Below, piece by piece: positions 51,701 to 60,322 of a stretch of 64,000 nucleotides of DNA. Numbering within the stretch: the stretch's first letter is position 1; every line of letters begins with the position of its first letter. Location: contig OZ245869.1 of the NCBI GenBank assembly GCA_965229355.1, forward strand, positions 2,542,001 to 2,606,000, in the 5' to 3' direction. A program made the translations under genes and the position numbers. The notes beneath the pieces were generated by a model. That model ran no database searches. It was given only the letters and a program-made list of their open reading frames with translations, and was not told where the DNA came from. This stretch comes from GCA-2737725 sp965229355 (GTDB lineage: Bacteria; Pseudomonadota; Alphaproteobacteria; Rhodospirillales; Rhodospirillaceae).

Positions 51701-52988
51701 CCGCTTTGCTCGCATAGAGGCTTTCCACCGCGAAGGTGTGAATGCGCTCGGGTGAATCAATATCAGCCGCAATCGCAGGCCCATCGACGTACGTAAAGCC
51801 CGAAGCGACGGCCGCGACTGTTATGCTATTGGTTGGGACAGAATGCACAAACGAGTGCAGGCGATACCTTTGTGCTAATGTTCCGAACTGTTCAAGGAAC
51901 GTAATCAGCTTCTGTTCTTTCCATGAGCGATATTCATGGGCATCAAGCCCTACTGCATGCACACCAAGTTCACGGTACATCTCGAAGTTACTGAAATCAG
52001 CGCCCGTGCGGACCACAATCCCACGGCACCGCGTGCGAAGGTGGCTTAAGGGTTCATGTAATTTGAAGCGCGATAATCCTGTTGGTACGCCTAGGATTTC
52101 AAACACCATGAGTTTTTTGGCGTCGTCTGGCGCTTTGGCAATCGTATCGACAAATGGCGCTAAAAAGCGCGCTTGTTCGAGAGTGGAATAATGCACCGGA
52201 ATGATCATCAGTGCTTTTTGGCCATGCTGAAGTAATGACTGAAGCCCGTGAATGGCATTCTCACACATCGCCATGTCGATTTTGGCGTACACAACTTCAT
52301 CAACCGCCTCGCGCAGTAACCGCCCTGCGTCACGCACGGTGACTTGGTGCCCGCGCAATGTGAACATACAGCGGTAACCGGTGATCAGCTTATTGGCCAC
52401 GTGCCACATCGGGTGAAAGCGCATCTTCAGCGTGCTGATGACGTGGCGATCATTTTCTGACAACAGAATTTCGGGCTGGCCGCCGGGATAATTGGCGGGG
52501 TCCATGATGTGTTCGATGGCCCGCGCGGCATGAAGCTGCGGGAGCGAGGGCTTATCAGGCGTGCTTGTCGCAATTTTTGCTGATGAACTTTTGGCTGCGC
52601 GACGTGTCGCTGCGATCTTTTGCGCTAGTGCCGAGCGTTCATGAAACGCTGCGGCGTTATAAGCGGCAGGCTTCACATCGCGAATATAATGCGCAATTTT
52701 TTCTTCAATGGCAGCATTCCGCATCGCGGCCGCCTCCGCTGAGGCGCGGGGAAATACCATGTGATAGACGCCTGGGCTGACTGTGCGGAATATATCGCCG
52801 GGGCGAAGTTCGGCGGCAATCAGGTCGTGTACTTCGCGGTCGGCCTTTTTCACGAATGCTTCGCGCTGCTCGTAGTCAATCAGCAGATCGCGCAAGTCTA
52901 AGCGGTAGAGTTCAGCGCGCGCAGACTTAATGGAAGCAGAGGGCGATGTGGTGCTCATTTTATTTGAGGTTTCGTCCTGGGTTGTCAT
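51690..52988 (-). CDS. Degenerate EAL-domain-like protein
   Basis: A 432-residue cytoplasmic protein. Residues about 190-420 follow the layout of an EAL cyclic-di-GMP phosphodiesterase: FHPMWHVANKLITGYRCMF, a central LLQHGQKALMIIPVHYSTL, KLMVFEILGVP, YRELGVHAVGLD, and a late SFVHSVPTNSITVAAVASGFTYVDGPAIA. The key residues (the EAL triad, DDFGTG and the metal-binding Glu residues) are not present, so it is unlikely to hydrolyse cyclic di-GMP. The N-terminal half contains an Ala/Ser/Lys-rich linker (about residues 105-150). It may bind a ligand or act as a scaffold. Starts at Met1 or Met11 are possible. Confidence 0.6.
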   Translation of the reverse strand: MTTQDETSNKMSTTSPSASIKSARAELYRLDLRDLLIDYEQREAFVKKADREVHDLIAAELRPGDIFRTVSPGVYHMVFPRASAEAAAMRNAAIEEKIAHYIRDVKPAAYNAAAFHERSALAQKIAATRRAAKSSSAKIATSTPDKPSLPQLHAARAIEHIMDPANYPGGQPEILLSENDRHVISTLKMRFHPMWHVANKLITGYRCMFTLRGHQVTVRDAGRLLREAVDEVVYAKIDMAMCENAIHGLQSLLQHGQKALMIIPVHYSTLEQARFLAPFVDTIAKAPDDAKKLMVFEILGVPTGLSRFKLHEPLSHLRTRCRGIVVRTGADFSNFEMYRELGVHAVGLDAHEYRSWKEQKLITFLEQFGTLAQRYRLHSFVHSVPTNSITVAAVASGFTYVDGPAIAADIDSPERIHTFAVESLYASKAATT

Positions 52989-53408
52989 TGCCTAAAGCCA
53001 ATGGGTCAGTGGGCAGAACGCGCTCAGCGCGCCCGAGTTTCTGCGACGAATTTTTATTTTTTGTGATGCAGCCCCAGGACGGGGGTGTGCGTTATATCCC
53101 CTGTTGTGGGGATTTTGTGTTGTTTTGCAGATTGGATGGGCATTGGTTCTCCTTCTCAAGGAGCTGTCAGGCCCCTCTTGATAAAACGAACGATCCATCC
53201 CCCAAGTTGGTGAAGTATAACCTAGAATTGATATATATGTAGTGAAATTCTCTTAACTGGCGTGTTTTTGCATAGCTTGGAATACCATTCTGGTTGATGT
53301 GACTTTCGGAACTGCCATTGGCGCGTTGCGTTTTTAGGGATGCCGTAGATGGCGAAAAAAGTGTGTCGAGATTTCTGAAAATGGGATCGCGGCGGGAGAT
53401 TTTGAAAC
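52989..53408. other. 420-base intergenic region between the EAL-like and receiver genes
   Basis: This divergent gap must hold promoters for both flanking genes. It has an AT-rich stretch at about 53215-53240 but no convincing repeat, RNA structure or small open frame. I assign nothing specific. Confidence 0.5.
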
Positions 53409-53903
53409 GTGAACAGTGACGTGCCACAGGCACTTGCGACGATAGCAGTAGACACAAAATCTGCAGATGAAGCGAACATGCAGTCTAACGCGCAAGGCGT
53501 GGAAAATGCGCCCGTGCGCGTGCTTGTGGTCGACGATGACTCAATCATCCGCACGCTGTTAAGTGAGTGCTTGCAAGCTGCGGGCATGATTGTCGCGGAA
53601 GCGGCCAATGGTGCGCAGTGCTTGCGCCTGGTCGAGACCGCACAGTTCGATGTGATTTTTATGGATATCGTAATGCCGGAAAAAGACGGCATCGAAACCA
53701 CCATTGAGTTGCGTCAGCGCGGTGTTAAAAGCTGGATCATCGTTATTTCATCGCAAAAAAAGATCGGCGATGTGATGCTGTTGGATGCCGCAAAGTCATT
53801 GGGGGCCAATGACGCTTTGCAGAAGCCCTTTAATCTCGCCACCGTTGCCCGTGATGTGCAGGGCTTGCTGGCAAAAATGCCGCCAGCGCCTCAGCGCTTC
53901 TGA
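53409..53903 (+). CDS. Orphan response regulator receiver protein
   Basis: A 164-residue protein: an N-terminal tail of about 35 residues, then one receiver domain. The acidic pocket is VVDDDS, the phospho-Asp is in FMDIVMPEKDGIE, followed by VISSQ and the Lys of LQKPF. There is no output domain. The start is GTG 53409, preceded by GGGAG. A slip in the lysine-rich KKI segment is not needed to read it. Its kinase is not adjacent; the kinases at 38265 and 46815 are candidates only by being in the window. Confidence 0.88.
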   Translation: MNSDVPQALATIAVDTKSADEANMQSNAQGVENAPVRVLVVDDDSIIRTLLSECLQAAGMIVAEAANGAQCLRLVETAQFDVIFMDIVMPEKDGIETTIELRQRGVKSWIIVISSQKKIGDVMLLDAAKSLGANDALQKPFNLATVARDVQGLLAKMPPAPQRF

Positions 53904-53906
53904 AGC

Positions 53907-54683
53907 TTAACCGTCCTGCTGCGAGAACTGCTCGCTTAAAATCCGCTCGCCCAGATTCATTTCCGGGTCAAACAGCATTTTGATCTTCACATTTCGGTCT
54001 TCTGAAACTGTGACAGTCTGAACATCGCGTACTTCATCACGGTCAGCAACCGCGCTGACAGGGCGTTTGTCGCGCTCCAGAATTTCAAATTTCACTGAAG
54101 CTGTGTGTGGCAAGATCGCCCCACGCCAACGCCGCGGGCGGAACGGTGCGATCGGGGTCAGTGCCAAGATGTTGGAATCAATGGGCAGCACAGGGCCGTG
54201 AACCGAGAGGTTATAAGCGGTACTTCCAGCAGGCGTGCACACCAGCGCGCCATCGCAGATCAGTTCATTCATGCGCACGCGCCCATCAATCGAGACCCGG
54301 ATTTTAGCGGCCTGGCGTGTTTGACGCAGCATCGACACTTCATTGATGGCAAGGGCTGTGTGTTTTGTGCCGTCGCCCGCAATTGTATCCATACGCAAGG
54401 GGTGCAAAACAACCTCCTGCGCCTGTGCTAAGCGTTCTTTCAAGCCGTACTCTTCATAGCGGTTCATCAGAAAACCGACTGTGCCGCGATGCATACCAAA
54501 AATGGGTGTGCCCGAGTTCATGTGTGTATGCAGCGCTTCCAGCATGTAGCCGTCACCGCCTAAAGCGACGATAACATCAGCGTCTTTCGGATCGTGCTGT
54601 CCGTACGCGTTGCTCAGCGCTTCAAGGGCGCTCATGGCCGCTGGCGCGTCAGAAGAAATGAAGGCGATCCGGGTGCGAGCCAT
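53907..54683 (-). CDS. nadK: NAD kinase
   Basis: A 258-residue enzyme that makes NADP from NAD and ATP. The nucleotide-binding VALGGDGYML (about residues 42-51) is the conserved GGDG motif. MHRGTVGFLMN and the later ICDGALVCTPAGSTAYNLS are the diagnostic second motif. The start at 54683 begins at MARTRIAFISSDA; twelve additional codons upstream are open but atypical. It is convergent with the receiver gene at 53409 (3 bases apart) and lies 50 bases after moaA on the same strand. Confidence 0.95.
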   Translation of the reverse strand: MARTRIAFISSDAPAAMSALEALSNAYGQHDPKDADVIVALGGDGYMLEALHTHMNSGTPIFGMHRGTVGFLMNRYEEYGLKERLAQAQEVVLHPLRMDTIAGDGTKHTALAINEVSMLRQTRQAAKIRVSIDGRVRMNELICDGALVCTPAGSTAYNLSVHGPVLPIDSNILALTPIAPFRPRRWRGAILPHTASVKFEILERDKRPVSAVADRDEVRDVQTVTVSEDRNVKIKMLFDPEMNLGERILSEQFSQQDG

Positions 54684-54733
54684 GAAACAATTCCAACGAA
54701 ATGCTTTGATATGCGGCAATCAGCCGAGGATGA

Positions 54734-55732
54734 TTAACCGCCGGTGACGCTCATGTGTCGGCTCACAGCAGGTTTGTTGTGGCGACGGTCGATAATAAAG
54801 TCATGGCCTTTGGGCTTGCGGCCAATGGCGTCCTGAATGGCATTGATCAGCGGGGCATCGCTTTCACTCATGCGCAACGGTGTGCGCAGATCAGCTTCAT
54901 CATCTTGGCCCAGGCACATGAACAATTGCCCGGTACATGTTAAGCGCACGCGGTTGCAACTTTCGCAGAAGTTATGCGTCATGGGTGTGATGAAGCCTAC
55001 GCGTCCGCCGGTTTCAGTGCAGCGTGTATAACGCGCCGGCCCGCCGGTATTGTCGCCGATGTTGTTCAACGTCCAGCGACGTTCAAGCTGCGCACGCACC
55101 ATAGATAGTGGCAAATACTGATCCGTACGATCACTCCCGGTCTCGCCCAGCGGCATCGTTTCAATAAACACCAGGTCAAAGCCGTTCGATCCGGTCCAGG
55201 CCACCAACGCGTCAAACTCATCGTCGTTGACGCCGCGAAGTGCGACCGTGTTGATCTTTACTTTTAGGCCTGCGTCTTTGGCAGCGCGCAAGCCATTCAT
55301 CACGTCGGCATGGTTACCCCAGCGCGTAATGGATTTAAAACGTGCCGCATCTAATGAATCGAGCGAGACGTTGATGCGTTCCACGCCTGCCGCTTTTAAT
55401 TGTTCTGCATAGTTCGCAAGCTGCGTGCCATTGGTGGTCACGGTCAGCTCTTCCAATGCGCCAGTCTTTAAGTGGCGACCCAGGCTGTTGAACAGCGACA
55501 TGACATTTTTGCGCACCAGGGGCTCACCGCCAGTGATGCGCAGTTTCTTCACACCCAGACCCACGAAGGCCGAGCACACCCGGTCCAGTTCTTCCAGGCT
55601 CAGCAAATCTTTTTTAGGCAGGAACGTCATGTCTTCAGACATGCAATAGACGCAGCGCAAATCGCAGCGGTCTGTTACCGACACGCGCAAATACGAAATG
55701 CTCCGGCCAAATGGATCGATCATGATACCCAC
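54734..55732 (-). CDS. moaA: GTP 3',8-cyclase MoaA (molybdenum cofactor)
   Basis: A 332-residue radical-SAM enzyme, the first step of molybdopterin synthesis. The N-terminal [4Fe-4S] motif CDLRCVYC (CxxxCxxC), the SAM-binding ITGGEPL, and the C-terminal cluster ligands in NFCESCNRVRLTCTGQLFMC are all present. The protein ends in a Gly-Gly pair (SVTGG) that MoaA needs for activity. The start could be Met1 or Met4 (MIDPFGRSI). No other moa/moe gene is in the window. Confidence 0.97.
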   Translation of the reverse strand: MGIMIDPFGRSISYLRVSVTDRCDLRCVYCMSEDMTFLPKKDLLSLEELDRVCSAFVGLGVKKLRITGGEPLVRKNVMSLFNSLGRHLKTGALEELTVTTNGTQLANYAEQLKAAGVERINVSLDSLDAARFKSITRWGNHADVMNGLRAAKDAGLKVKINTVALRGVNDDEFDALVAWTGSNGFDLVFIETMPLGETGSDRTDQYLPLSMVRAQLERRWTLNNIGDNTGGPARYTRCTETGGRVGFITPMTHNFCESCNRVRLTCTGQLFMCLGQDDEADLRTPLRMSESDAPLINAIQDAIGRKPKGHDFIIDRRHNKPAVSRHMSVTGG

Positions 55733-55853
55733 AACACTGGAATATAGGTGCTGCCCCTGCCTGGGTCAGCCCCATTCCGTCACTCATCAATATAAGGCGA
55801 AATCCCCCCTGCCAAGAGAGGCCAGCGCACTGTTTTTATGACTATTTTCGGCG

Positions 55854-56081
55854 CTATTGCCCTGTGGACGTGCGCGTGGACGGTGGTGGCTCAGGTGGGA
55901 GGGAATCAGGGTCCACGATTTCGAGCGATGCAACCCCTATGTTTACAAGCTGTTTGCCCACATGTTCAAAGTTTACGGTCACGCGGTTGCCGATGGCCGA
56001 TTGCACTTGGCCTAAGCCCCAATCGGGGGCGGCGGGGTTTCGCACCAGCACGCCAGGGGTGAGTTCAAAGTTATGACTCAT
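55854..56081 (-). CDS. DUF3553 small protein
   Basis: A 75-residue protein with the DUF3553 pattern PGVLVRNPAAPDWGLGQVQSAIGNRVTVNFEHVGKQLVN, which looks like a KOW/CarD-like beta-barrel and is widespread in alphaproteobacteria. The C-terminal tail is Pro-rich. In other proteins a similar domain is found at the C-terminus of UvrD-type helicases. No function can be assigned. Several overlapping frames on the opposite strand are discounted because this one carries the family motif. Confidence 0.8.
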   Translation of the reverse strand: MSHNFELTPGVLVRNPAAPDWGLGQVQSAIGNRVTVNFEHVGKQLVNIGVASLEIVDPDSLPPEPPPSTRTSTGQ

Positions 56082-56186
56082 GAATTATGGTTCATGGCAA
56101 CGCGCCATCTTCGCTTTCAGGTTTGTTTCCCAGCCTGCTAAAGTAAGCCTTCTATAATGCGAAAGTCATGTGGATTTGCGTTTGTT

Positions 56187-56852
56187 ATGAATGATGCTCT
56201 GACGATCACCCAGGTTCTTTGCACACGGCTGTGTCACGATTTAGCAGGCCCCATCGGCGCGGTGGCGGCTGGTGTTGAATTGGTCGGCGATGATCCGTCG
56301 CAGGTAGATGCGGAAACGTTGCAGCTGCTTGCCAATAGTTCCGCCGCGGCAGCGCGCAAGCTGAAATTCTTGCGTATTGCGCTTGGCACCGGTGGTGCAG
56401 CATCTGCCTTGAAAGATTTTCAAACGACAGTGGTTCATTATTTTGAAGCCATCGCCGGGCCCTCTGGTGCGGCAAGGGTGACTTGGCCCGTTGATGAAGA
56501 CTTAGCCAGTATTGCGAAAGTCGCCAAAGGCCAGGGGGCGCAAATTCTGGCGAACCTTATTCTTATCACTTCGGAAGTCGTTCCCCGATTGCGTGACGTG
56601 GTCGTCACTGTCGCGCTCAATAGTTCCGCAGTCACGCTGAGCGTCGAGGCGAAAGGCGACATTTCAAGTCACCTCGACCCACGCCGTGAGTTGGTTGCGG
56701 TCTTGGAAAACCCAAGCCAAGCCGTGGTAACGCCAAAAACAGTCCAAGCTTTGTACACTTGCGAACTTGTGGCCCAAAGTGGCGGTGCGCTTCTTGCTGA
56801 GGCCACGCAAGGCGGTATGAAAGTTGCGGCAACCCTTTCGTTTGCAGGGTGA
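56187..56852 (+). CDS. chpT: Histidine phosphotransferase ChpT
   Basis: A 221-residue protein of the ChpT family. The N-terminal helix has LCTRLCHDLAGPIGAV, with His17 the phosphate carrier, followed by the second helix of the hairpin and a degenerate ATPase-like C-terminal domain (ALYTCELVAQSGGALLAE). In Caulobacter ChpT passes phosphate from the kinase CckA to CtrA and CpdR, controlling the cell cycle. The start at 56187 (MNDALTITQ) fits homologues; ten extra codons upstream are open. A CheY-like gene and cheR follow in the same direction. Confidence 0.9.
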   Translation: MNDALTITQVLCTRLCHDLAGPIGAVAAGVELVGDDPSQVDAETLQLLANSSAAAARKLKFLRIALGTGGAASALKDFQTTVVHYFEAIAGPSGAARVTWPVDEDLASIAKVAKGQGAQILANLILITSEVVPRLRDVVVTVALNSSAVTLSVEAKGDISSHLDPRRELVAVLENPSQAVVTPKTVQALYTCELVAQSGGALLAEATQGGMKVAATLSFAG

Positions 56853-57012
56853 TGATCTCTCAACCCCAAGGGTAGCCTTCGTCGGTGAGATTAGATACGT
56901 TTAGGGCACTATTCGTTTTCGGTCTGAAATCGCTTTCGGTTTTTAAATAGCTGGGCCCATCTTCGGGTCTTCTCAATCGGCGCTGGTGTGTTGGTATGGT
57001 TGCGGTGCTGCG

Positions 57013-57381
57013 ATGAAGAGGTGTCTGATCGTTGATGACTCGCGCATTATACGGCGCGTGGCGTCTAAGATTTTGTTCGAGTTGGGCTTCGATACGGACG
57101 AGGCCGAAGACGGCCAAAAAGCCATTGAATCAGTCAGCATCCGCATGCCCGATGTGGCGATTGTGGATTGGGACATGCCCGTGATGGATGGGTTAAGTTT
57201 TGTCACTGCTTTGCGGAAAATGCCGGGCGGCGATAAACCCATCGTGATTTTCTGCACCGCCGATAACGAAGTACATCATATCGAGCGCGCACTCGAAGTT
57301 GGGGCGGATGAGTACATCATGAAACCGTTCGACAGCGAGATTGTACGCTCGAAGCTGACTATTCTTGGCGCACTCGATTAA
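57013..57381 (+). CDS. CheY-like response regulator
   Basis: A 122-residue single receiver domain. It has LIVDDS, the phospho-Asp in AIVDWDMPVMDG (about residue 53), the conserved Thr in IFCTAD and the Lys in IMKPFD. The start at 57013 begins the first strand; nine open codons upstream are not used. It lies between chpT and cheR, both probable partners or co-regulated genes: ChpT could phosphorylate it, and CheR suggests a chemotaxis-related role (both inferred). Confidence 0.9.
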   Translation: MKRCLIVDDSRIIRRVASKILFELGFDTDEAEDGQKAIESVSIRMPDVAIVDWDMPVMDGLSFVTALRKMPGGDKPIVIFCTADNEVHHIERALEVGADEYIMKPFDSEIVRSKLTILGALD

Positions 57382-57452
57382 CCGGCGAGGGGCAACATTG
57401 CCGGTTCACGTTTCCCACATCACTTTGATCGAACGAACATCGGGGGCTTGCG

Positions 57453-58304
57453 ATGCAGCCTGATGATTTCGATTTTTTAGCGCGCCTGCTGAAAGAGCGC
57501 TCAGGCCTAGTACTGACAAAGGACAAAGGTTATCTGGTCGAAAATCGGCTGATGCCGCTTGTTCGTCAAAAGCGGTTCAAAACGTTGTATGATCTGATGC
57601 AGGCCGTGCAAAAAGGTGAGGCAGACCTAGCCGAGCGCGTCGTTGAAGCCATGATGTTCAAGGACACGGGCTTTTTCCGCGATTGGCGGCCGTTCGAGCA
57701 TTTCCGTACCGTTGTATTGCCTAACTTGCTCGCGGCCCGCAAAGCCAAAAAGACCTTCCGTATTTTGTGCGCAGGTGTGTCCACGGGCCAGGAAGCCTTC
57801 TCGCTTGCGATGATCTTAGAACAGCTCAAAACCGAGCTTGCGGGCTGGACCTGCGAAATTGTGGGCGTTGACTTGTCGCAAGCCTCTTTATCGTTTGCAG
57901 AACAAGCGGTGTATTCGCAGTTCGATGTGCAACGCGGCTTACCCATTAGATTGTTGCTGAAATATTTCCAAAAGAAGGAAGATGACTTTTGGGGGTTGAG
58001 CGACGCCATTCGCGGCATGGTGCAATTGAAGCCGTGGAATCTGATGGACGATTTGTTCCCGTTGGGCCGCTTCGATGTGATTTTGTGCCGCAATGTGCTG
58101 CCATATTTCGATATGCAGACGAAGTTTGCGGTATTGCAAAAACTCAGCCGTTCGATGACCGATGACGGCGTGCTGTATGTGGGGTTGCAAGAACCTTTAT
58201 CAGGCGTATCGCCTAACTTCCAAGCTGCCAATGGGCCGCTCGGTATTTATGTCTCGCAACGCGCGGATGCGTCTAAGATCCTACCGCTCACAACACAACG
58301 TTAA
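57453..58304 (+). CDS. cheR: Chemotaxis protein methyltransferase CheR
   Basis: A 283-residue enzyme that methylates glutamates of chemoreceptors using SAM. The N-terminal helical domain has FLARLLKERSGLVLTKDKGYLVENRL, then FKDTGFFRDWRPFE (usual NETxFFR), the SAM motif RILCAGVSTGQEAFSLAM (usual GCSTGEE), VGVDLSQASL and FDVILCRNVLPYF. The substitutions at the SAM loop (Gln for Glu) are conservative. No CheA, CheW, CheB or receptor gene is in the window. It lies downstream of the CheY-like gene. Confidence 0.92.
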   Translation: MQPDDFDFLARLLKERSGLVLTKDKGYLVENRLMPLVRQKRFKTLYDLMQAVQKGEADLAERVVEAMMFKDTGFFRDWRPFEHFRTVVLPNLLAARKAKKTFRILCAGVSTGQEAFSLAMILEQLKTELAGWTCEIVGVDLSQASLSFAEQAVYSQFDVQRGLPIRLLLKYFQKKEDDFWGLSDAIRGMVQLKPWNLMDDLFPLGRFDVILCRNVLPYFDMQTKFAVLQKLSRSMTDDGVLYVGLQEPLSGVSPNFQAANGPLGIYVSQRADASKILPLTTQR

Positions 58305-58316
58305 GTCAACTGAGCA

Positions 58317-59303
58317 CTAAGCGCTCATCCGGTCGTCACGTAGCAGTTGTCGCAAATGCGGATGTGTGACAGCAGCCTTCAAATGTTTGGCGATCGTGTC
58401 TTGTACCAGCACGCCAACACCATACGCCGCATCGCCAAAATCAGCGACGGGTTGCGCCAGTGTATCCAGCACCGTCACAACATCTTCGCGCGTGTCCATC
58501 CGGTAACGCGTCGATAGCGCGCCCAACAATCCGGCGGCCGTGACAGTCGCGCGCGATGAGCCTTCTAAAACTGCGGCCTCAGGGTCTTGGCGCACTTTCA
58601 TGGGCGAGATGGCAGGTGCAGGGACCGAGTAGCGCACATAATCGTTGCGATTGGCTTCGTCATCCAACTCGTCATGAAGGCCTGTGGTTGAAATACCAAT
58701 CGCGCCGTCGTAGCTGGCGGGGAATGGGGGCACGACATTCTGGCGCGGGCCATTGCCAGCTGATGTCAGCAACACCAAGCCTTCTTTCGATGCGGCCTTA
58801 ATGGCATCGGCCAAGTTCTGATTGTCGCGCGCGACGAATGTTTGTGCGACGATCTTTACGCCTTGGCGCGCAAACCAATCGTACGCAAATTCCAGTTGGT
58901 CAAAATCAATGCGCTGCTTGCCGGTTTCGGGATCTTCCAGGAACGGGCTTGCGACATACAGTTCCAGATCGTGGCCGGGGGCTGCGCTTTGGAAACTTTC
59001 AATCAGTTCCGCTGCCATCACGTCGGCATGGCCTTTGGCGTTTTTGTTTGATTGAAACCGCGCAGCCGTCATCTCGGACGTTTCGAATGTAATGCTGCGC
59101 ACTTTCACATTGTCGAAACGCTTCAGCGTGTCGTGGCGCAATGCAAAATCAACAAGACCGATTTTGATGGTGTCGGCGAATGCCGTTGTTGCAGCCCAAG
59201 TGGTCAGCAATGTTGAGAGCGCTGAGATGCAAGCCAGTTGTGTGAACTGAATGAAAGCCACAGCGATCCCCCCAAACGTGCGCGCACACTGATCTTGCGC
59301 CAC
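58317..59303 (-). CDS. Exported subtilisin-like (S8) peptidase-like protein
   Basis: A 328-residue protein with an N-terminal signal sequence ending at about AFA|D (residue 44). The mature part has a degenerate S8 triad: Asp in IGLVDFALRHD, His in KGHADVMAAEL, Asn in LLTSAGN, and Ser in EGSSRATVTAAG, where active enzymes have GTSxAxP. The Pro is absent and the Asp motif is weak, so activity is uncertain. It would act in the periplasm or outside the cell. It is convergent with cheR (12 bases apart) and has no coupled neighbour. Confidence 0.6.
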   Translation of the reverse strand: MAQDQCARTFGGIAVAFIQFTQLACISALSTLLTTWAATTAFADTIKIGLVDFALRHDTLKRFDNVKVRSITFETSEMTAARFQSNKNAKGHADVMAAELIESFQSAAPGHDLELYVASPFLEDPETGKQRIDFDQLEFAYDWFARQGVKIVAQTFVARDNQNLADAIKAASKEGLVLLTSAGNGPRQNVVPPFPASYDGAIGISTTGLHDELDDEANRNDYVRYSVPAPAISPMKVRQDPEAAVLEGSSRATVTAAGLLGALSTRYRMDTREDVVTVLDTLAQPVADFGDAAYGVGVLVQDTIAKHLKAAVTHPHLRQLLRDDRMSA

Positions 59304-59414
59304 TTTTAACGCACGTGAATTTCCTGAGAGGCAAAGACGCAGGACAATCTGACGCCACGCAAAGTGTGCGGGTTTGCAAGGCTTTGCGTGTTTTTCAGAG
59401 AGCTATGGGCGCTG

Positions 59415-60098
59415 TTAAGAAATCGCGACAGGCGAGCCGAAGCTTAAAGGAATTGTGGCCACCAGCAGTAATGCCATCATGATGTTGAACACCCGCTTGC
59501 GGCGCGGTGAGTTCAATGTTTGACGCAGGGCAGAGCCCGCCAGCATCCACACGCCCGTGCATGGCACGCTGACGATCATGAACGCCACGATCAGCACGCC
59601 GGCTGTGCCGAACCATGCATGATCTGCTTGCGGTGTCATGGCAGCCGCAGTGATGGCCATCATCAACGCTTTGGGGTTCAGATATTGAAAGCCCACCGCT
59701 TGCCAGAATGACCACGGTTTTGCTTCATGCGGCTGATCTTGTGATGTGGCGGACGTGTCCTCGCGCAGCATCGACCATGCCGTCACAATCAGGGCAACGA
59801 TCGCCAGCAGTTGCAAGACGACAGCTAATGACGGCGCTGTCGCATTGAGTGCGCCGAAGCCGAGTGCGGCCAGTAGCAGCAGGGTCACCATGCCGGCCCA
59901 GATCCCCGCCGCATGACACAGTGTGCGCTTAACCCCAAACCGTGCGCCCGATGACGCGAGTAAAATATTATTTGGGCCAGGTGTGATGCTGCTGACGAAC
60001 GAAAACGACAGCAGGCCCAGCAGCCACTGATCCAGCGTGATGAGCTGTGCCAAGGTCGGTACGGCGAAGGACATTGTCTTAAACCCCAAATGGTTCAT
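59415..60098 (-). CDS. LysE-family amino-acid exporter
   Basis: A 227-residue inner-membrane protein with about six hydrophobic segments. The family motif SSITPGPNNILLASSGARFG (about residues 36-55) is followed by GIWAGM, QYLNPKALMMAITA and a Trp/Gly-rich end. LysE/RhtB proteins export amino acids such as lysine, threonine or homoserine. It is divergent from the MocR-type regulator at 60323, the likely controller, with 224 bases between them. The start may be Met1 (60098) or Met9 (60074). Confidence 0.9.
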   Translation of the reverse strand: MNHLGFKTMSFAVPTLAQLITLDQWLLGLLSFSFVSSITPGPNNILLASSGARFGVKRTLCHAAGIWAGMVTLLLLAALGFGALNATAPSLAVVLQLLAIVALIVTAWSMLREDTSATSQDQPHEAKPWSFWQAVGFQYLNPKALMMAITAAAMTPQADHAWFGTAGVLIVAFMIVSVPCTGVWMLAGSALRQTLNSPRRKRVFNIMMALLLVATIPLSFGSPVAIS

Positions 60099-60322
60099 CT
60101 GCGTCTCTGCGCAGTGATTGTCCTATTGATGTAAAGATTGTATTGCGTCAAACGATATCTTAAACTAGTACAAGTGAAGCCGCTTCCTATACAGCTTATT
60201 TAATGTTGATTCAGGGCATTTCGTGAAAGCATTCAGTATGGAATAGGTCTTTTGGCGCTTTTTGATGGCCAGATTGAACTAGAAATTGGATTTAATGTGA
60301 TTTTTCAGGGGAGATTTGTCTT

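Noticed and set aside
57380..57406. Hairpin AACCGGC...GCCGGTT after the CheY-like gene
   Set aside because: A seven-base stem with a 13-base loop and no T run is not a convincing terminator.
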